Shown here: in pieces, positions 25,153 to 36,808 of the stretch
How the letters are laid out: the number at the start of each line of letters is the position of its first letter
Numbering within the stretch: position 1 is the first letter of the stretch
Assembly (NCBI GenBank): GCA_001692895.1
Contig: KV748192.1
Span: 2,476,688 to 2,540,687, forward strand
Source: Cenococcum geophilum 1.58
Taxonomy: Eukaryota; Ascomycota; Dothideomycetes; Gloniales; Gloniaceae
DNA length: 64,000 nucleotides
Direction of reading: 5' to 3'
Position numbers and translations under genes: made by a program
The notes under the pieces: generated by a model
Seen by the model: only the letters and a program-made list of their open reading frames with translations
Databases searched by the model: none
Told to the model about the DNA's origin: nothing

Positions 25153-27614
25153 ATGTTCCCCTTGTTAGATACAGGTCAAAACGAGGCTGTCGTGGCTTCG
25201 ACAGCCTATTACGTGGTTCTTAACTGTATCTATCAACCGTATCAGCATGAGTTTTTGGGTTGGGATATAGTTTCTTTACAAGAATTCCTCGAACGCTCTT
25301 GCGAGGTTGCGATGTTCCTTATCGATAACATTCGATTATACGGAGCGGGGCGTAGTTCCATGGACTCCTTCATGAATGCCCTGGACGCGCCTGTTTCATT
25401 CTTACTTAGCAGTCGCTCTGCGCTTATCATGTTCATAGAGCTCTCCAGCAGTTTTCGTTCGGATCTTCTTGATCCATCGCCTGGTCAGCATGGGTAGGCA
25501 GGCTTACCTGACGCGCTTGGCCCTGGTAAGTGCGACGTCTAGTGCGACGTCTAGTTCGACGGTTTCTTTTCGTTCAGTTTGCATGCTTTCCTAAAGCCAA
25601 CGCTAATCCTGCATTCTTTACAGGGCCGCTCCGCATTTGAAACCCCAGAACAGGTTACACTAGAAGCGTCACGGACAGATGCAGCGATATCTGAATCTGA
25701 GCCGATCTGTTACGAGCAGGCCTACGATGAAAGAGGTCATCCTATAAATCCAAGATCCCGAGAGCATGGACGAGCATTGAGAGAAGCCCAGAACGACGTA
25801 CTCGCTGCAATTGGTGTTGTCGAGAGGAGACTTTCTACATCATCATCGTTAGAGGATTTGCCGTCCCTAAAGAGAAGGATTGAGAGGCTGGAGAGGTTAG
25901 AGACAGAGGACTCTGTCGGCAACACCATTGCCCTTGTCTTTGCATTGTCTGAGAATATTAGCACTTGGTGGGTTGGATGTCTCAGAGATCGTATCCTGGT
26001 AAGTTTTTGACCTAGTATTCCCCTTTAGCTCCAACATGCTTATATAGTTGTCAAGGTACTCCACACTCCAGCTAATGCATCCTTTAATCAGCTCCTATGT
26101 TCCCAATACCAGTCGCCTGGTTTCTGGACTTTTTTTTTTGCAGGGTTTCCTGCACAGTTTCTATCTACAATAGCTGTTCAAGCCTCGATATATGTTGGTT
26201 TGGTCCTTCGACCTCTCGACCACTTCCTCCTTTGGGCTCGCTCACCCAGACGGACAAGGCGATTCTTCCAAAGATGGAGGCCTTGGATCAACCAATGGTA
26301 AGATTAATCTCACGAGAATCATCAACCTCCTTTTGCCGTAATTTCCGAAGCAAACTGACTCTAGATAGCTTTCGATTGTCCGTTGAGATCGCCTTCTATC
26401 CCTTATTTTACCATGCCGGTCTTCAACGACTTCATCTCATTCCGTCGAGGCCTTATCTCCCGCCGCTTGGATCATTTATTCCGTTCACGCCGCTTTCGCC
26501 TATCCAAGGAATTCCGCCCCCCGTTAGTTTTACTGGAGAGGCGATACTTGCTTGCAGTCGTTCGTTCTTGAATTCGCCTCTGGTGCTCCTTTGCCTAGAA
26601 CAATATATGGAACGGTGGGTATATAGCACTGTGTATGAGGCGATAGAGTCCAGCACGATCCAGCCAAGCAACCCTGATCTGGTTACTCCTGACGATTCTT
26701 TGAAACGACGAGCGGCCATGATTCTCGGTCTCCAAAGGAAAACCCCAGCTGCTATTAGGAATACTATCAATAGGATACTAGCTTTTGTCCAATGGGGCTA
26801 CCCCTTTCAATCCGCAGGCCACATTATCAGCTCTACGAGACCGGAAACCCGGCCAAACCAACAGACTATCAGAGAACAACGAGACGTTGGGGTTGTCGGG
26901 CAACAACCTACAAATACAAGCCTGCTTGATCTCCCACCAGCCCATACCGAAGCTCTTGTACAGCAGGACATTCATGGGATGGTAGAGATTGAGACTGCGA
27001 CAGTATTCAATGAGCCGCTGGGACCCCTCTCACCGGTATCTCACACAGCATCCGAAGCAAGCCAAAACGTTATGGATCCGACCGTTCGAATTACGTCGAG
27101 GGACGCAGCAGAAGGTATAGTCGAGTTAGAGGTCCGGTTACCGCATATCGCGTCTCCTCCCGTAGAGGCACCCAATTCCAATATAACTGCTCCTGACCAG
27201 GACGAGGATCGATTCACTGAAGATACCGACGAACGGCAACAGTGGGTTTTTCATCGAGTGACACACCTTTCCATGGAGCCAGGACAGATGCTAGGGGCAA
27301 TATTGAAAAGTCAAATGGTAACCTGGGTTACACTGCCTCTGAGGATTGTTGGCCTGCGGATGATGGCTTCGCATTTTCTGGCTACCCATCCTCAAGCCGC
27401 CTTAGATCTCGGGAGGACGCCAATAAAATCCCCTTTCTCTGGTGTATGGTCGACTTATTCCTCCCAGCCAGGTTTGAGGTCTGCAGGCGTCCTTGCTGGG
27501 AGGGTTGCCCTCTGCGGAGCGATCGAAATGGCAGTAGATCTTAGTCTTTGGGGCTGTCAATGGGTTTGTGTTACTTGGGTAGGCAAGCGCTATTTCAATT
27601 GGGGGAAGCTCTGA
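25153..27614 (+). CDS. Uncharacterised protein with several hydrophobic segments (five-exon model)
   Basis: Best model: 25153-25392, 25439-25525, 25624-25998, 26158-26297, 26369-27614, giving 695 aa. The last three introns have good donors (GTAAGT, GTAAGT, GTAAGA) and acceptors; the first (GTTTCA...TAG, 46 nt) is weak and was chosen because it alone joins the opening frame to the hydrophobic run VFVRIFLIHRLVSM. Further hydrophobic segments lie in exon 4 (LSTIAVQASIYVGLVL), exon 5 (AFYPLFYHAGL; VTWVTLPLRIVGLRM) and at the C-terminus (AGVLAGRVALCGAIEMAVDLS, ending YFNWGKL). A charged helix, SLKRRIERLERLE, precedes the first of these, and a polar, Pro-rich region with TPDDSLKRRAAM sits between. 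I do not recognise the family. It is probably an integral membrane protein, divergently transcribed from UTP13. Confidence 0.65.
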
Positions 27615-29654
27615 GTGTATGGTGGTATTTAAAGACCAACAAAACTTGTACCTGGTCTTGCTTTCAAAGTATGAGGCAATCCCCTACCAGGCGCCATTCC
27701 AGGTATTAAGCGAGGAGCGACCTCCGGCTTGGAAACCGTCGGGATAGTCTCCCATCCAATGAACTCATCCGCACAGCTAAAGCCTTGTGTCGTTCCCATT
27801 TGTCAGGAAATTGGTTCGAGACGTAGGTTAGATCAATGGTGACGGAAATCAGGAATAAATACAACGCTTTACCCCATCTCAAATTGCACTTCGGTTTTTG
27901 TGTCATGAAGACTCAGAAAGCGGGTCTTTGGTGATCTTTTCCGTTCGGCTTTTTTCCTTGCGCATGACCTGGTGCGATATATCAACACTCTCAAGGAACC
28001 TGTTTCAAGCGGTACTAATTTTCCACTACGTCCCCAACTGGAATCGCTTCCAAACAACAGAATTGCCCACAGAAGGAAAATCCTGCAATTGTGTTCTGCC
28101 CGACATCGATCATTTCCACCGCAGTATATCGAACGGCGGTGACGCTCGCATTCTATAGTTTGACGAAAGCTGTCCGAGGTTGCTGCTCAAATTATTGTAG
28201 GAGTGACGGTAAGCTAGGAAAGGTAGATACTGAGAGGACCCCGTCTGAGAGGACCCCGTTTCCGATGGATTGATAACCAGGTGACCTGAAGGAAACTGGC
28301 TCATCGAAGGGGCACAAGAGCTGCAGGTTCTGGAAAACCTAGCGTTTCAGAGATCATTAACCCGTCCAACAATTCAAGCAGACTGTTAAAACTATGGAAC
28401 CCTTCCAGCAATCCTCCAGCTATGTACAATTATCAAATGATCAATTCGAACCTCCAGCACCCTAACTACAAGTGCAATTTGTAGTCCTTTCGGCGGTCCT
28501 CCAATGGGGAACGGAATCCACGTAAGAGGTACGAAAGCGAGGGTTTAGACTCGTAGGTGGTAAGGCAGTCATGGCCAAAGATGTACCGCTACGTTACAGC
28601 GGATATGTGGGTATGTACTCCCATCATTGGCGCGTCCATCTCCTCGCCATCAGTTAAGACGACCCACGAGACAGACGCTTCCTATTCCGGGAGATGACAT
28701 CCTTCTCCGGAACCACGTCACCGCAGTGACTGGCAACCAAGGGCAATAAGGGCGTGCTAATGGTCGTGGCTGGCTCCGTTACTTTTTGATGAAGGAGAAA
28801 GAGAGAGTTGCAAGAGAATTGCGAGGTTTTATGCGCGCGGCGACGGCTGCTTAGTCATATAGGGCACAGACCACAACGATACCATATGGGACATTTCAAA
28901 ATGGCATCCGATATGACGGCACGCCTTCCTGGAATATTCTCCGCACGCAAGCAACAAATCCCAGCTGCCCGTCCTGGGAGACCCCGAAGCCGCGAGTTCC
29001 ATAGTCGTGCCCTTGGCTTGGATGCCACTCCAAGTACCCGAAGCTCGCGTCGTTGAAACCGTCACCACTTGGTGGCTAGAACATATTTGTGATGATGTTG
29101 GTTCTTTGTATCATCGGGATGCGGTCTGCGGGCCAACCAGAGCCCACTCCGCTTCCTGGAGCTGTCAGGGAAAGACCGTCTAATGCAAATTCCAATTAAT
29201 AGCCCCCGTTGCTGTATCGCTGCGCCCGCTCGGGGGTCTCCCACCAGTCAAAGATGAAGTGTGGCGATATCGCTCCCTGCCATTTTGAGGGGGAGATATT
29301 AAAAAGCATTTGAGACGGGCTCATGAAAAGACAGGGAGAGGGTGTGGCAGCTAAAATAGGTGAGCACAGTGGAGGATGTACAATACATAGGACTTCGGAG
29401 TATGCCCGAAATGCGCTGATTGGCCATAGGTGCCACTAGCGCGCCGCTGACCGTCATTCTCTGAGCTTTGACGGTAACGGGGAGGCGGAGTTTCATCCGA
29501 CTGTAAACCCACTGTCGTATTTTCTAGACTTCGAGCTTCATTTCATCCTTGTGAAGGCGGCAACTCTCGCAAAATACCTTGAAATGCTTGCGCTGGGGAG
29601 CCGAGTCCCTTCTCGAGGCCAGCTCCAGTCTTTCCAGCCTTGTCAACGCCTATC
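27615..29654. other. 2 kb intergenic region, no gene seen
   Basis: Lies between the unknown gene and the transcription factor gene, both on the plus strand. Contains only short frames without support, and a small tandem copy of GAGAGGACCCCGTCT / GAGAGGACCCCGTTT at about 28231-28262. Upstream regulatory sequence for the factor is likely in the right part. Confidence 0.35.
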
Positions 29655-32383
29655 ATGAGCGCGAGACCTATCCTTCCACTGCCTTCCAAGTTCGCAGCGC
29701 TACCGTTCCAGCACGATCAGTCACCCGATCGTTCAGGCCAACCACCAGGACCCAACAGGCCTACCTATGCGAAACGAGGAAAAATAACAATAGTAGCCTG
29801 TGTACCATGCCGCCGGAGAAAAACAAAGGTTGATATTCATTCACCGCCCCCCTATGCCCGATGCTCTACAACAAAGGACACTAACACAACGGCGTGGTAG
29901 TGCGATGGCAAAAGGCCAGCCTGCTCGCAGTGTATAGCAAGAGATGGTTCATGCCTCTATGATATGACAGATGAGCAGCGACGCCTGACCTTCTTGCGAG
30001 ACAATGTTGAGCACCTGGAAGAAGAGAAGGGGGCATTAGAGAATCTCGCCTACACCCTTCAAAACGGTACCGAAGAGCAAGTCACTGAAATTCTAAACCG
30101 TCTTCGTAGCCATGAAGACATTCATCAAGTCGCCCAGTCCTTATCTGGTGGCCGGTTCTCAGCCGAACGGGGAGAAGGCTCTGTGTCCGGTCCAAGCGGT
30201 GGCTGTGAGCTGAAACCCCAGTCGTGGACTTTGTCATGGTAGAGTATCATGTACTAAGACTGTTTGGCTATGTAGACGTATCTAGTCCGGCTAGCCCTAT
30301 AGGTGATGGGTCCCGACTCGAACAATATGAAACCCTCATCCGGAACATCGCCACCTCGTCACCTCCTAAGCTAAATGAAATTGTACGGCGCCTAAGATTG
30401 CACGAAGACGTTGCTTCTATCCTTGCATCTCTCCGATCTGGTACATTGCTACAAGTGCTGAGCACTCGCGACTTCGAAGTCACACCCGGAATCGAAGCGG
30501 ATTATTCTAGTCGGGAGCAAACGTTCGGACTAGTCAAAGGGACTGGTACACACGCAGACGATCCAGGCCAAGCTCCAGATGCCCACACTCCTATTATGAA
30601 TCTACCTTGGACTTCCGTGACGGATGACTATGAATTTATAGAACACCTCTTATCGCTCTACTTTTCTTGGCAACACTCATTCTTCCAAAGCTTTCCTGAA
30701 AAGCTCTTCCGCGAGGATATGGTCACTGGCCGGACCAAATATTGCTCGCGCCTTCTCGTCAATGCTCTCTGTGCGGCTGGATGTCTCTTATCACGGCGAC
30801 CCGGAGCTCGTCGCGACCCGAATGATCCGAAAACTGCGGGCCTAGACTTTTTTGACGAGGCTGTGGTACTACTAAATGAGACTCGCACCTCCAGCATACC
30901 CACAACTGCTGCTTTATATCTCTTGTGTCACGTTGAAGGCAATCGTGGCCAACTTGACTCGTTATGGATGTATAGTGGACGTAGCTCACGCATGGCTCTA
31001 GACATTAATTTGCATCTTCGAAGCGATAAGCTGCCGAACGAGCAGCTGACTGACAGCGCGCATAAGGAGGAGACGGCCCGGCTGCATGCATTTTGGGGAT
31101 GTTTTATTGCCGACCAGTGAGGTTTCTCGACACCACCATACTTTAGGATTCGAGTGTCATACTTATATCGTGTCTTCCACAGAGTTACAAGTTTCACCTT
31201 AGGCCGATTGCCTCAGATACCGACTAATGCAATCACCGTCGATCTCCCACCAATAAACAAAGAAGAAGACGAAGAAGAGTGGCTGGCGTATGACGTGCCA
31301 AGCGGTAAAAGACCTGGTGCTCGATCCGCTACATTCAACCAAGTCGCCGCTCTGTCTAAAATTGTTAATTCAACCCTTCAAATGTTCTTTGCACCTGCAC
31401 AGATACTGAGTGGGAGCATATTGCTAGACGAATACAATAAATACTTGCAATGGTACCGGAGACTTCCCATTATTGTCTCCAGCATTGACGACGCACCACC
31501 GCACGTTCTTAGTCTTCAGTAAGTTCAGCCATAAAGGAATTGAAAAGTCCCTTGCCTGAAGTAGCTTGCTCTTAACCTTCTACGCCATTTTAAATATGCA
31601 TTTCGCAGCATCTGACAATAAAAAATCAGCATGTACTATCACGCCGCCGTCCTCCTTCTCTTCCGACCGTTCCTCAAAGCCAAATTTACCGAATCCGACG
31701 TCTCCCCTCGTGAAGTATGTCGGCAATCCGCCAATGCCATCTCAGATATCTTCGCACAACATCGCCGCCTCTACGATCTCGTTGGCATCTATACCTTCCA
31801 AGTACACTGTCTCCTTACAGCTTGTACTATCCACATTATCAATGTCCCAACCATCTCCAGCACCAACTACCTTACTGCGGCTTGTGACAGCTTCCAAGAC
31901 TTAGTCCACCGTAACGAATGGGCCACGGGCTCACTTAACATTATTAAAGGCCTGGTTCAGAAATGGAATATCATCCTCCCAATCGAGGCCGAGACAGCTC
32001 TGTATCGCAACCAAGAAGTCCTCTCTAGCTTTGACTTCGGCTCCGGCTCCGGCTCGCAATCATCTCCTAGCTCTGCCTCAGGCGCTTCGGTATCCCGGCC
32101 CGAAAAGCGCGCGCATTTCCTGAACCCTTCTTCTCAAGTTATGCAGAAACGTCAGCGACTCGCTCCACGGGAGACAAGCACTCAGCCTATGAACTACCTC
32201 TTCGTGCCGTTCCCGAACCAGCCTGCTCCGCTACTTGGACCTATTCATACTAGCACGAGCGCGGATCCAGAATGGAATTATGAGCTAAACAAAGTGGCAC
32301 AGGGATTTGATGGGCTCAATTTCTCGGGGGATGATTGGTTCGATCCGTTTATGGGATATCAGGGCGAGTCAAGCGGGCTTTGA
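29655..32383 (+). CDS. Zn(II)2Cys6 fungal transcription factor
   Basis: Five exons, 29655-29828, 29901-30204, 30276-31116, 31183-31518, 31630-32383, give 802 aa. The first intron (72 nt, ACTAAC) splits the zinc cluster; spliced, it reads C-x2-C-x6-C-x6-C-x2-C-x6-C at residues 49-76 (CVPCRRRKTKCDGKRPACSQC), a canonical binuclear cluster. A heptad-like linker follows (about 88-112), then two related modules ending in RLRSHEDIHQVAQSL (about 126-139) and RLRLHEDVASILASL (about 199-213). A fungal-specific trans domain then spans about 270-640 (FFQSFPEKLF, SRMALDINLHL, CFIADQVTSFTLGRLP, MYYHAAVLLLFRPFLKA). The protein should bind paired CGG-type sites in the nucleus and regulate neighbouring or distant genes. 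Its targets are unknown; no metabolic cluster surrounds it. Confidence 0.9.
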
Positions 32384-33420
32384 CAACTGCAATCTGGAGG
32401 AAAGAGATGGTGAAAGTGGAACCGATTGTAGTGACATAAAAACTGGGAAGACTGAGGATTGGATGAACACAAAAACACAAGGAACCAATGGGGATTGTCG
32501 TGGGCCGGCCCTTTGTATTTGCGAGCACCGTTGGGCGTATGAATAGGTTACTGGGGCTCTCCCCTGGCGTTGGACGGCTGTACACAAACGCAGCATTAAA
32601 CGGCATTATACACATGGATTTCAGATATACACGAAATTTGTAGGATCAAGAAGGATTAATTGTACGGCTGGCTATCTATCTTTTAAGGGTGGCGAGTGGA
32701 AATTAATCATACCATAACATAATATACTATAACTTACTTAGTAAGTGGAGGAGATTTCGCAGAGTAGTCCACGTTGGAACTTGTGTTGCCAGGGGGGGGG
32801 GTGCTGTAGGCGACATTCAGTGTGGTTTTGTTCGGATATGGCTCGTTGACAACAGCAGCTTCCTGTGATCACGTGATGGCGTTCTAGTATATAGATCTAT
32901 TCATGGAGTCTCCTACACGCTGCCGTCCTCCTACATTGCAGCGTGATAGCTTGTAACGGAAGGTCTGACAGTTCTAGATGCAGATTTAAGTTCTGCGAAT
33001 TTCAAGACAGCCTGGTAGTGAATGGGTCGATAGACAAAACTCGAGGGACTGTCTTATTGTAAGCTAAAATTGCAGTAATACGCTGTTGGATTTGTGATCT
33101 TCAGATGGCTTTTCCACAATTGTATCCGTATTTAGTAGATAGAAAATTATACATTAGCAGAGCTCTGGTAAATGCGCTTTAGTATATCATTTACAGGCAC
33201 ATGCGCAGAATTTTCATGGTCCTTGGAACCGCAATATCGAAGAGACTTCAATATCCACTCTTGCAAATTGAGCTGTCTCCTTGCTAGTCACACAAGGTCC
33301 AGGGTGCCCCATTTCGCCAGTGACTCAGTCCCGCTCAATGCACTCGGCCACAGGTGATCCCATAATATATTTCATATGCATCTGAACTCTACCAAACGCC
33401 CAGCCCTAGCACAATCCAGC
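32384..33420. other. Convergent intergenic region
   Basis: Lies between the 3' ends of the transcription factor (+) and PRE1 (-). A G10 run lies at about 32792-32801 and the 10-bp palindrome ATCACGTGAT, containing an E-box core CACGTG, at 32868-32877. No gene recognised. Confidence 0.4.
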
Positions 33421-34356
33421 TCATGGACATGCTACCTTATGATCGTCCGCGTACTCCTCTTCTCGAATGCCCTCCTTCGTTATCACCTTGACTGTAACGC
33501 CTTTGAAGTCGATTGGAAGACGTCGCTTCAGCTCGTCCGTGCACATGCGAAGGATCTTCATTCCCTGCCCTAGGTCGATGTTTGGATTATGATGTTTGTC
33601 TAGGATGGAAAGACAGTAATATCTTAAATAGACATGTCAGTATCCTATTCTAACGGTATCAAAATTGTATAATCCAGTATGAACAGTTGAAAACGCGTAT
33701 AAGGGCGCAAGGCCACGGTGACGGTTAGACACAGCACGCAGAGTTGGGAAGCGAATTAAAGGAGTACATACTGTGCATATCCGTGCGCTGCATACGGCAC
33801 CGGTGCCAAACTTGCCAAATAGTCAATCCAGTATAATGACGGCTTGTCTGTAATCTTGTCATAGCCACCAAGAAGTAGGTTCACAGTATAGGGCTTCCTA
33901 GATCGTAGTGCCCTAGCCAGCTCGCCACGGACAAAATTTGCGGTGGCTGATGGTGATAGTTCCATGGCATTGCGCATAGAGTATAGTTGAATGTTTGCCT
34001 GGATGAATTCGGCGAATTGAACTGGGGGAAGGATTAGTGTGCTAGTTGTGTGTAAGGTTCGGCTGCGAGGGAAGTAGTTGAGGTCGATAATGGGATGGGA
34101 GAGTAGGTGTCGAAAGGAAAAGAATGGTATAGAAGATTAAGCATACCGGTATCCCCTGCTTCTCCGGAGAAGGCCATCAGTGAGTGCGAGTTGAGCTCTC
34201 TCGTCTTGTCGTCGGAAGCTTTCAGAACAGTTGCGCCACGCATAGCGGCCTTTGAGGCGGCTATTATAGTGAAATCTTTGCCAGTGATGCCGAGAAGAAC
34301 CTCCCTGATGATATCGTAAGCGTGAGGTATCAGACAAAAAGTAGTTCTACATACAT
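33421..34356 (-). CDS. pre1: 20S proteasome subunit beta4 (Pre1/PSMB2)
   Basis: Four exons, 34355-34356, 34147-34304, 33772-34021, 33421-33622, give 203 aa (yeast Pre1 is 198). The first coding exon is only the AT of the start codon. A 50-nt intron (GTATGT...CAG) follows and the G comes from exon 2, giving [12 protein letters not shown]. Reading through the intron stops after eight codons, and no other upstream ATG fits. The later introns (GTATGC...CAG, GTATGT...AAG) join SGEAGDT to VQFAEFIQ and HGYAQY to [10 protein letters not shown]. The N-terminal nucleophile hydrolase fold is complete ([33 protein letters not shown]). This beta subunit has no N-terminal catalytic Thr and no propeptide, as expected. 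It sits in the beta ring of the 20S core. Divergent from RRP9, about 306 bp between starts. Confidence 0.93.
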
Positions 34357-34662
34357 GGTGAAGAGATAGGGTGTGCAGAGCTGGAAGCAGTGATGAAAGG
34401 TTAGATGTTTGTGGTTGCAGAAAGGGCTAGAGCAGAAAAGGTCTATAGCTATTAGGAGGTTTCTATTCTTCAAAAATAGATGTTAGAGGATCAGATTCCA
34501 AGATGCGTATGAGTAGCGACGCGAAGCCAGAGCTGCCTTCTAGCTCCCATCGGCGCTGTAGATTTTCCTGGGGCCGACGAAACCCGGAATAACCTTTCGC
34601 AATTCAAAAAAGTTCATACCAGCCGTCAGCAACGGGAACTTCTCTCCCACTCTGCACGAACC
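34357..34662. promoter_or_regulatory. Shared divergent promoter, PRE1 / RRP9
   Basis: About 306 bp lie between the two start codons, so both genes are driven from this interval. I looked for the proteasome element GGTGGCAAA and did not find a convincing match. Confidence 0.45.
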
Positions 34663-36486
34663 ATGTCCGCTTTTTTCACAACTCCCGCTTCACAGCGGAA
34701 GCGTAAACGATCCGAAGCCCCCTCAGCCATTGTCTCTAAAAAAAGGAACATCTCATCAACTCAACGCTCCAATGCCCCTCGCTCACGAAAAGAACGAGAA
34801 GAGTCAATCTCAGGAAGTGAGTCTCCCGATGACGATACGTATAATCAAAATATTGCCGGGCAAGGGGAGCAGACTTCATCGTCGGAAGCCGAGGATGAAA
34901 CGGCCGCCGATAAACGTCTAAGACTTGCTGAGCGATATCTTGAAAATATTCGTGAGGAAGTAGACGATGCAGGATTCGATGCGGCGGATATCGACCGGGA
35001 TTTAATAGCAGAGCGGCTGAAGGAGGATGTGGCGGAAACAAAAGGGAAACTATACAGGCATATAGCTTCGAACCTGGATTTTGAAGCGGCAACCTATACA
35101 TTTTTTCGCGGAGACCAGCATGCAGTGACGGGCGTTGCAACGTGTGCGCCATATGCATATACTATATCAAAAGATATCACGGTTATCAAGTGGGAGATAC
35201 CTACCCCTTCCTCTTCTAGCACCTCAAGCAACCTGAAGAACGGCACTGCACGCCCTACGAATATTACCTGCCGTCGCCGACCTACGAAAGTCGCTTTCGC
35301 GAAGGGCAACAAAAACAAAACAGATGACCCGAAATATCTAGGGCATACGGCTGCCATTCTCTCCATCGCTGTCTCTTCTTCTGGAACGTACCTTGCAACT
35401 GGAGACGCTTCCGCCCGACTCATCATCTGGAACGCTACAACCCTGATCCCACTCAAGGTCTTTACGCACCATCGTAGCGCCGTAACTAGCCTATCATTCC
35501 GCCGCGGGACACACCAACTTTTCTCTGCATCTGCAGACCGCACGGTAAAGATTTGGAGCGCGGACGAATTAGCATATGTCGAGACGCTATTTGGGCACCA
35601 GGACAGCGTTCTTAGCGTCGTCGGGGGTCTAGAGGGGAAAGGCGGCCAGGAAATTTGTGTGAGTGTTGGTGGAAGAGATCGCACTGCTAGGCTGTGGAAG
35701 GTGGTAGAGGAGAGCCAGCTCGTGTTCCGAGGGGGAGGGACCGCAAGGTCAAAAGCTCTTCATGCTATACGGAAACATCACTATGAGGACAGCAATTTGA
35801 ATGGGAATACGAAGAGCGCTTCGCAATCGCTTCGGACAGGGCATAGAGATGATGAAGAAGACGAAGCTCAAGCCTACACAGAAGGTTCTATCGACACTAT
35901 TGCCCTGCTTGATGCTGCCACATTTGTCACCGGCTCCGACAACGGCTCCCTGTCCCTTTGGTCTATTCATAAAAAGAAACCAATGTTCACACTGCCCCTC
36001 GCCCATGGTCGTGACCCCCCACTTCCAGCCTCCGATATGTCCGCAGATGCAGACGCTGCGCTGAAAGGCGTCAAAGGGCCTAAGCTGCCGAGGTGGATCA
36101 CTGCGTTGGCGACGGTGCCGTATGCAGATTTGATTTTAAGCGCAAGTTGGGACGGCTGGCTGAGGTGTTGGAAGGTTGGGTCTGAGAAACGTACAATTGA
36201 AGAGATAGGGGTGGTTGGGAGAGTACCAGTTCAACATCCAAGTCAACCAGGTGATGCTGAAATTGAAGGCAATGAAAGGATACTAAAAGGGGTCGTCAAT
36301 GGCATCTCGGTATTTGAGAGAGGTGATAGGGGAAAGGACGGCCTTTGTGTTGTTGCGGCTATTGGCAAAGAGCACAGGTTAGGTAGGTGGATGAGGAATA
36401 TGGGCAGGAATGGGGCTGTGTTGTTTGAGATACCAAGGAAGGACGGCATAGATTATGGAGAAAACGAGGAGGATGAGGATAGGTGA
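34663..36486 (+). CDS. rrp9: U3 snoRNP WD40 protein Rrp9 (U3-55K)
   Basis: Single exon, 607 aa. The N-terminus is basic and Ser-rich with nuclear-localisation-like runs (QRKRKRSE, SKKRN), then an acidic stretch. The helix RLRLAERYLENIREEVDD leads into a WD40 propeller: TGVATCAPYAYTISKD, GHTAAILSIAVSSSGTYLAT, HHRSAVTSLSFRRGTHQLFS, SADRTVKIWS, VGGRDRTARLWK, TGSDNGSLSLWS, SASWDGWLRCWK. The order of the LAERYLENIREEVDD helix and propeller is that of Rrp9/U3-55K. It binds the U3 snoRNA box B/C motif in the nucleolar SSU processome. It works in the same complex as the UTP13 product encoded about 10 kb to the left. Start chosen as the first ATG of the open frame, preceded by GAACC. Confidence 0.93.
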   Translation: MSAFFTTPASQRKRKRSEAPSAIVSKKRNISSTQRSNAPRSRKEREESISGSESPDDDTYNQNIAGQGEQTSSSEAEDETAADKRLRLAERYLENIREEVDDAGFDAADIDRDLIAERLKEDVAETKGKLYRHIASNLDFEAATYTFFRGDQHAVTGVATCAPYAYTISKDITVIKWEIPTPSSSSTSSNLKNGTARPTNITCRRRPTKVAFAKGNKNKTDDPKYLGHTAAILSIAVSSSGTYLATGDASARLIIWNATTLIPLKVFTHHRSAVTSLSFRRGTHQLFSASADRTVKIWSADELAYVETLFGHQDSVLSVVGGLEGKGGQEICVSVGGRDRTARLWKVVEESQLVFRGGGTARSKALHAIRKHHYEDSNLNGNTKSASQSLRTGHRDDEEDEAQAYTEGSIDTIALLDAATFVTGSDNGSLSLWSIHKKKPMFTLPLAHGRDPPLPASDMSADADAALKGVKGPKLPRWITALATVPYADLILSASWDGWLRCWKVGSEKRTIEEIGVVGRVPVQHPSQPGDAEIEGNERILKGVVNGISVFERGDRGKDGLCVVAAIGKEHRLGRWMRNMGRNGAVLFEIPRKDGIDYGENEEDEDR

Positions 36487-36494
36487 GACTGATT

Positions 36495-36761
36495 CTATGT
36501 CTTCAGTAAAGTGTCCATCCTCACAGCGCGCCTTACCTCAACTGCTTGGCTGCGCATGTCAAGTTCGCTGCAGAGCTCTAGATGCTGCTGATAGCGCGCG
36601 AGCTGAGATCGCCATGGGAGATTAGCTTCGACACCCAATTCCGCTGTCCAGACTGCTCCACTTGGCTGCTCGTCCCATGTAGCTAGTTTAGTATCGTAGA
36701 AAACCCGTAGGCTGCCATGTATGAGATATCTCGCACAGGACAAAAATGAATACGGTAGCAA
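36495..36761 (-). CDS. Small open frame of unknown nature, possible gene fragment
   Basis: An 88-codon frame squeezed between the 3' ends of RRP9 (+) and CDC43 (-). The open frame continues upstream of its first ATG to about 36790. Its peptide (for example WTAELGVEANLPWRSQLARY, then QQHLELCSELDMRSQAVEVR) is well mixed in composition and looks more protein-like than a random frame, but I recognise no family and see no splice site that clearly joins it to CDC43. It could be a real small protein, an extra 3' exon, or chance. Confidence 0.25.
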   Translation of the reverse strand: MLPYSFLSCARYLIHGSLRVFYDTKLATWDEQPSGAVWTAELGVEANLPWRSQLARYQQHLELCSELDMRSQAVEVRRAVRMDTLLKT

Positions 36762-36808
36762 AGGCTTCCCAAAGTTTCTTAGCCACCGCTGAGTGCTATA
36801 TAACTTAG

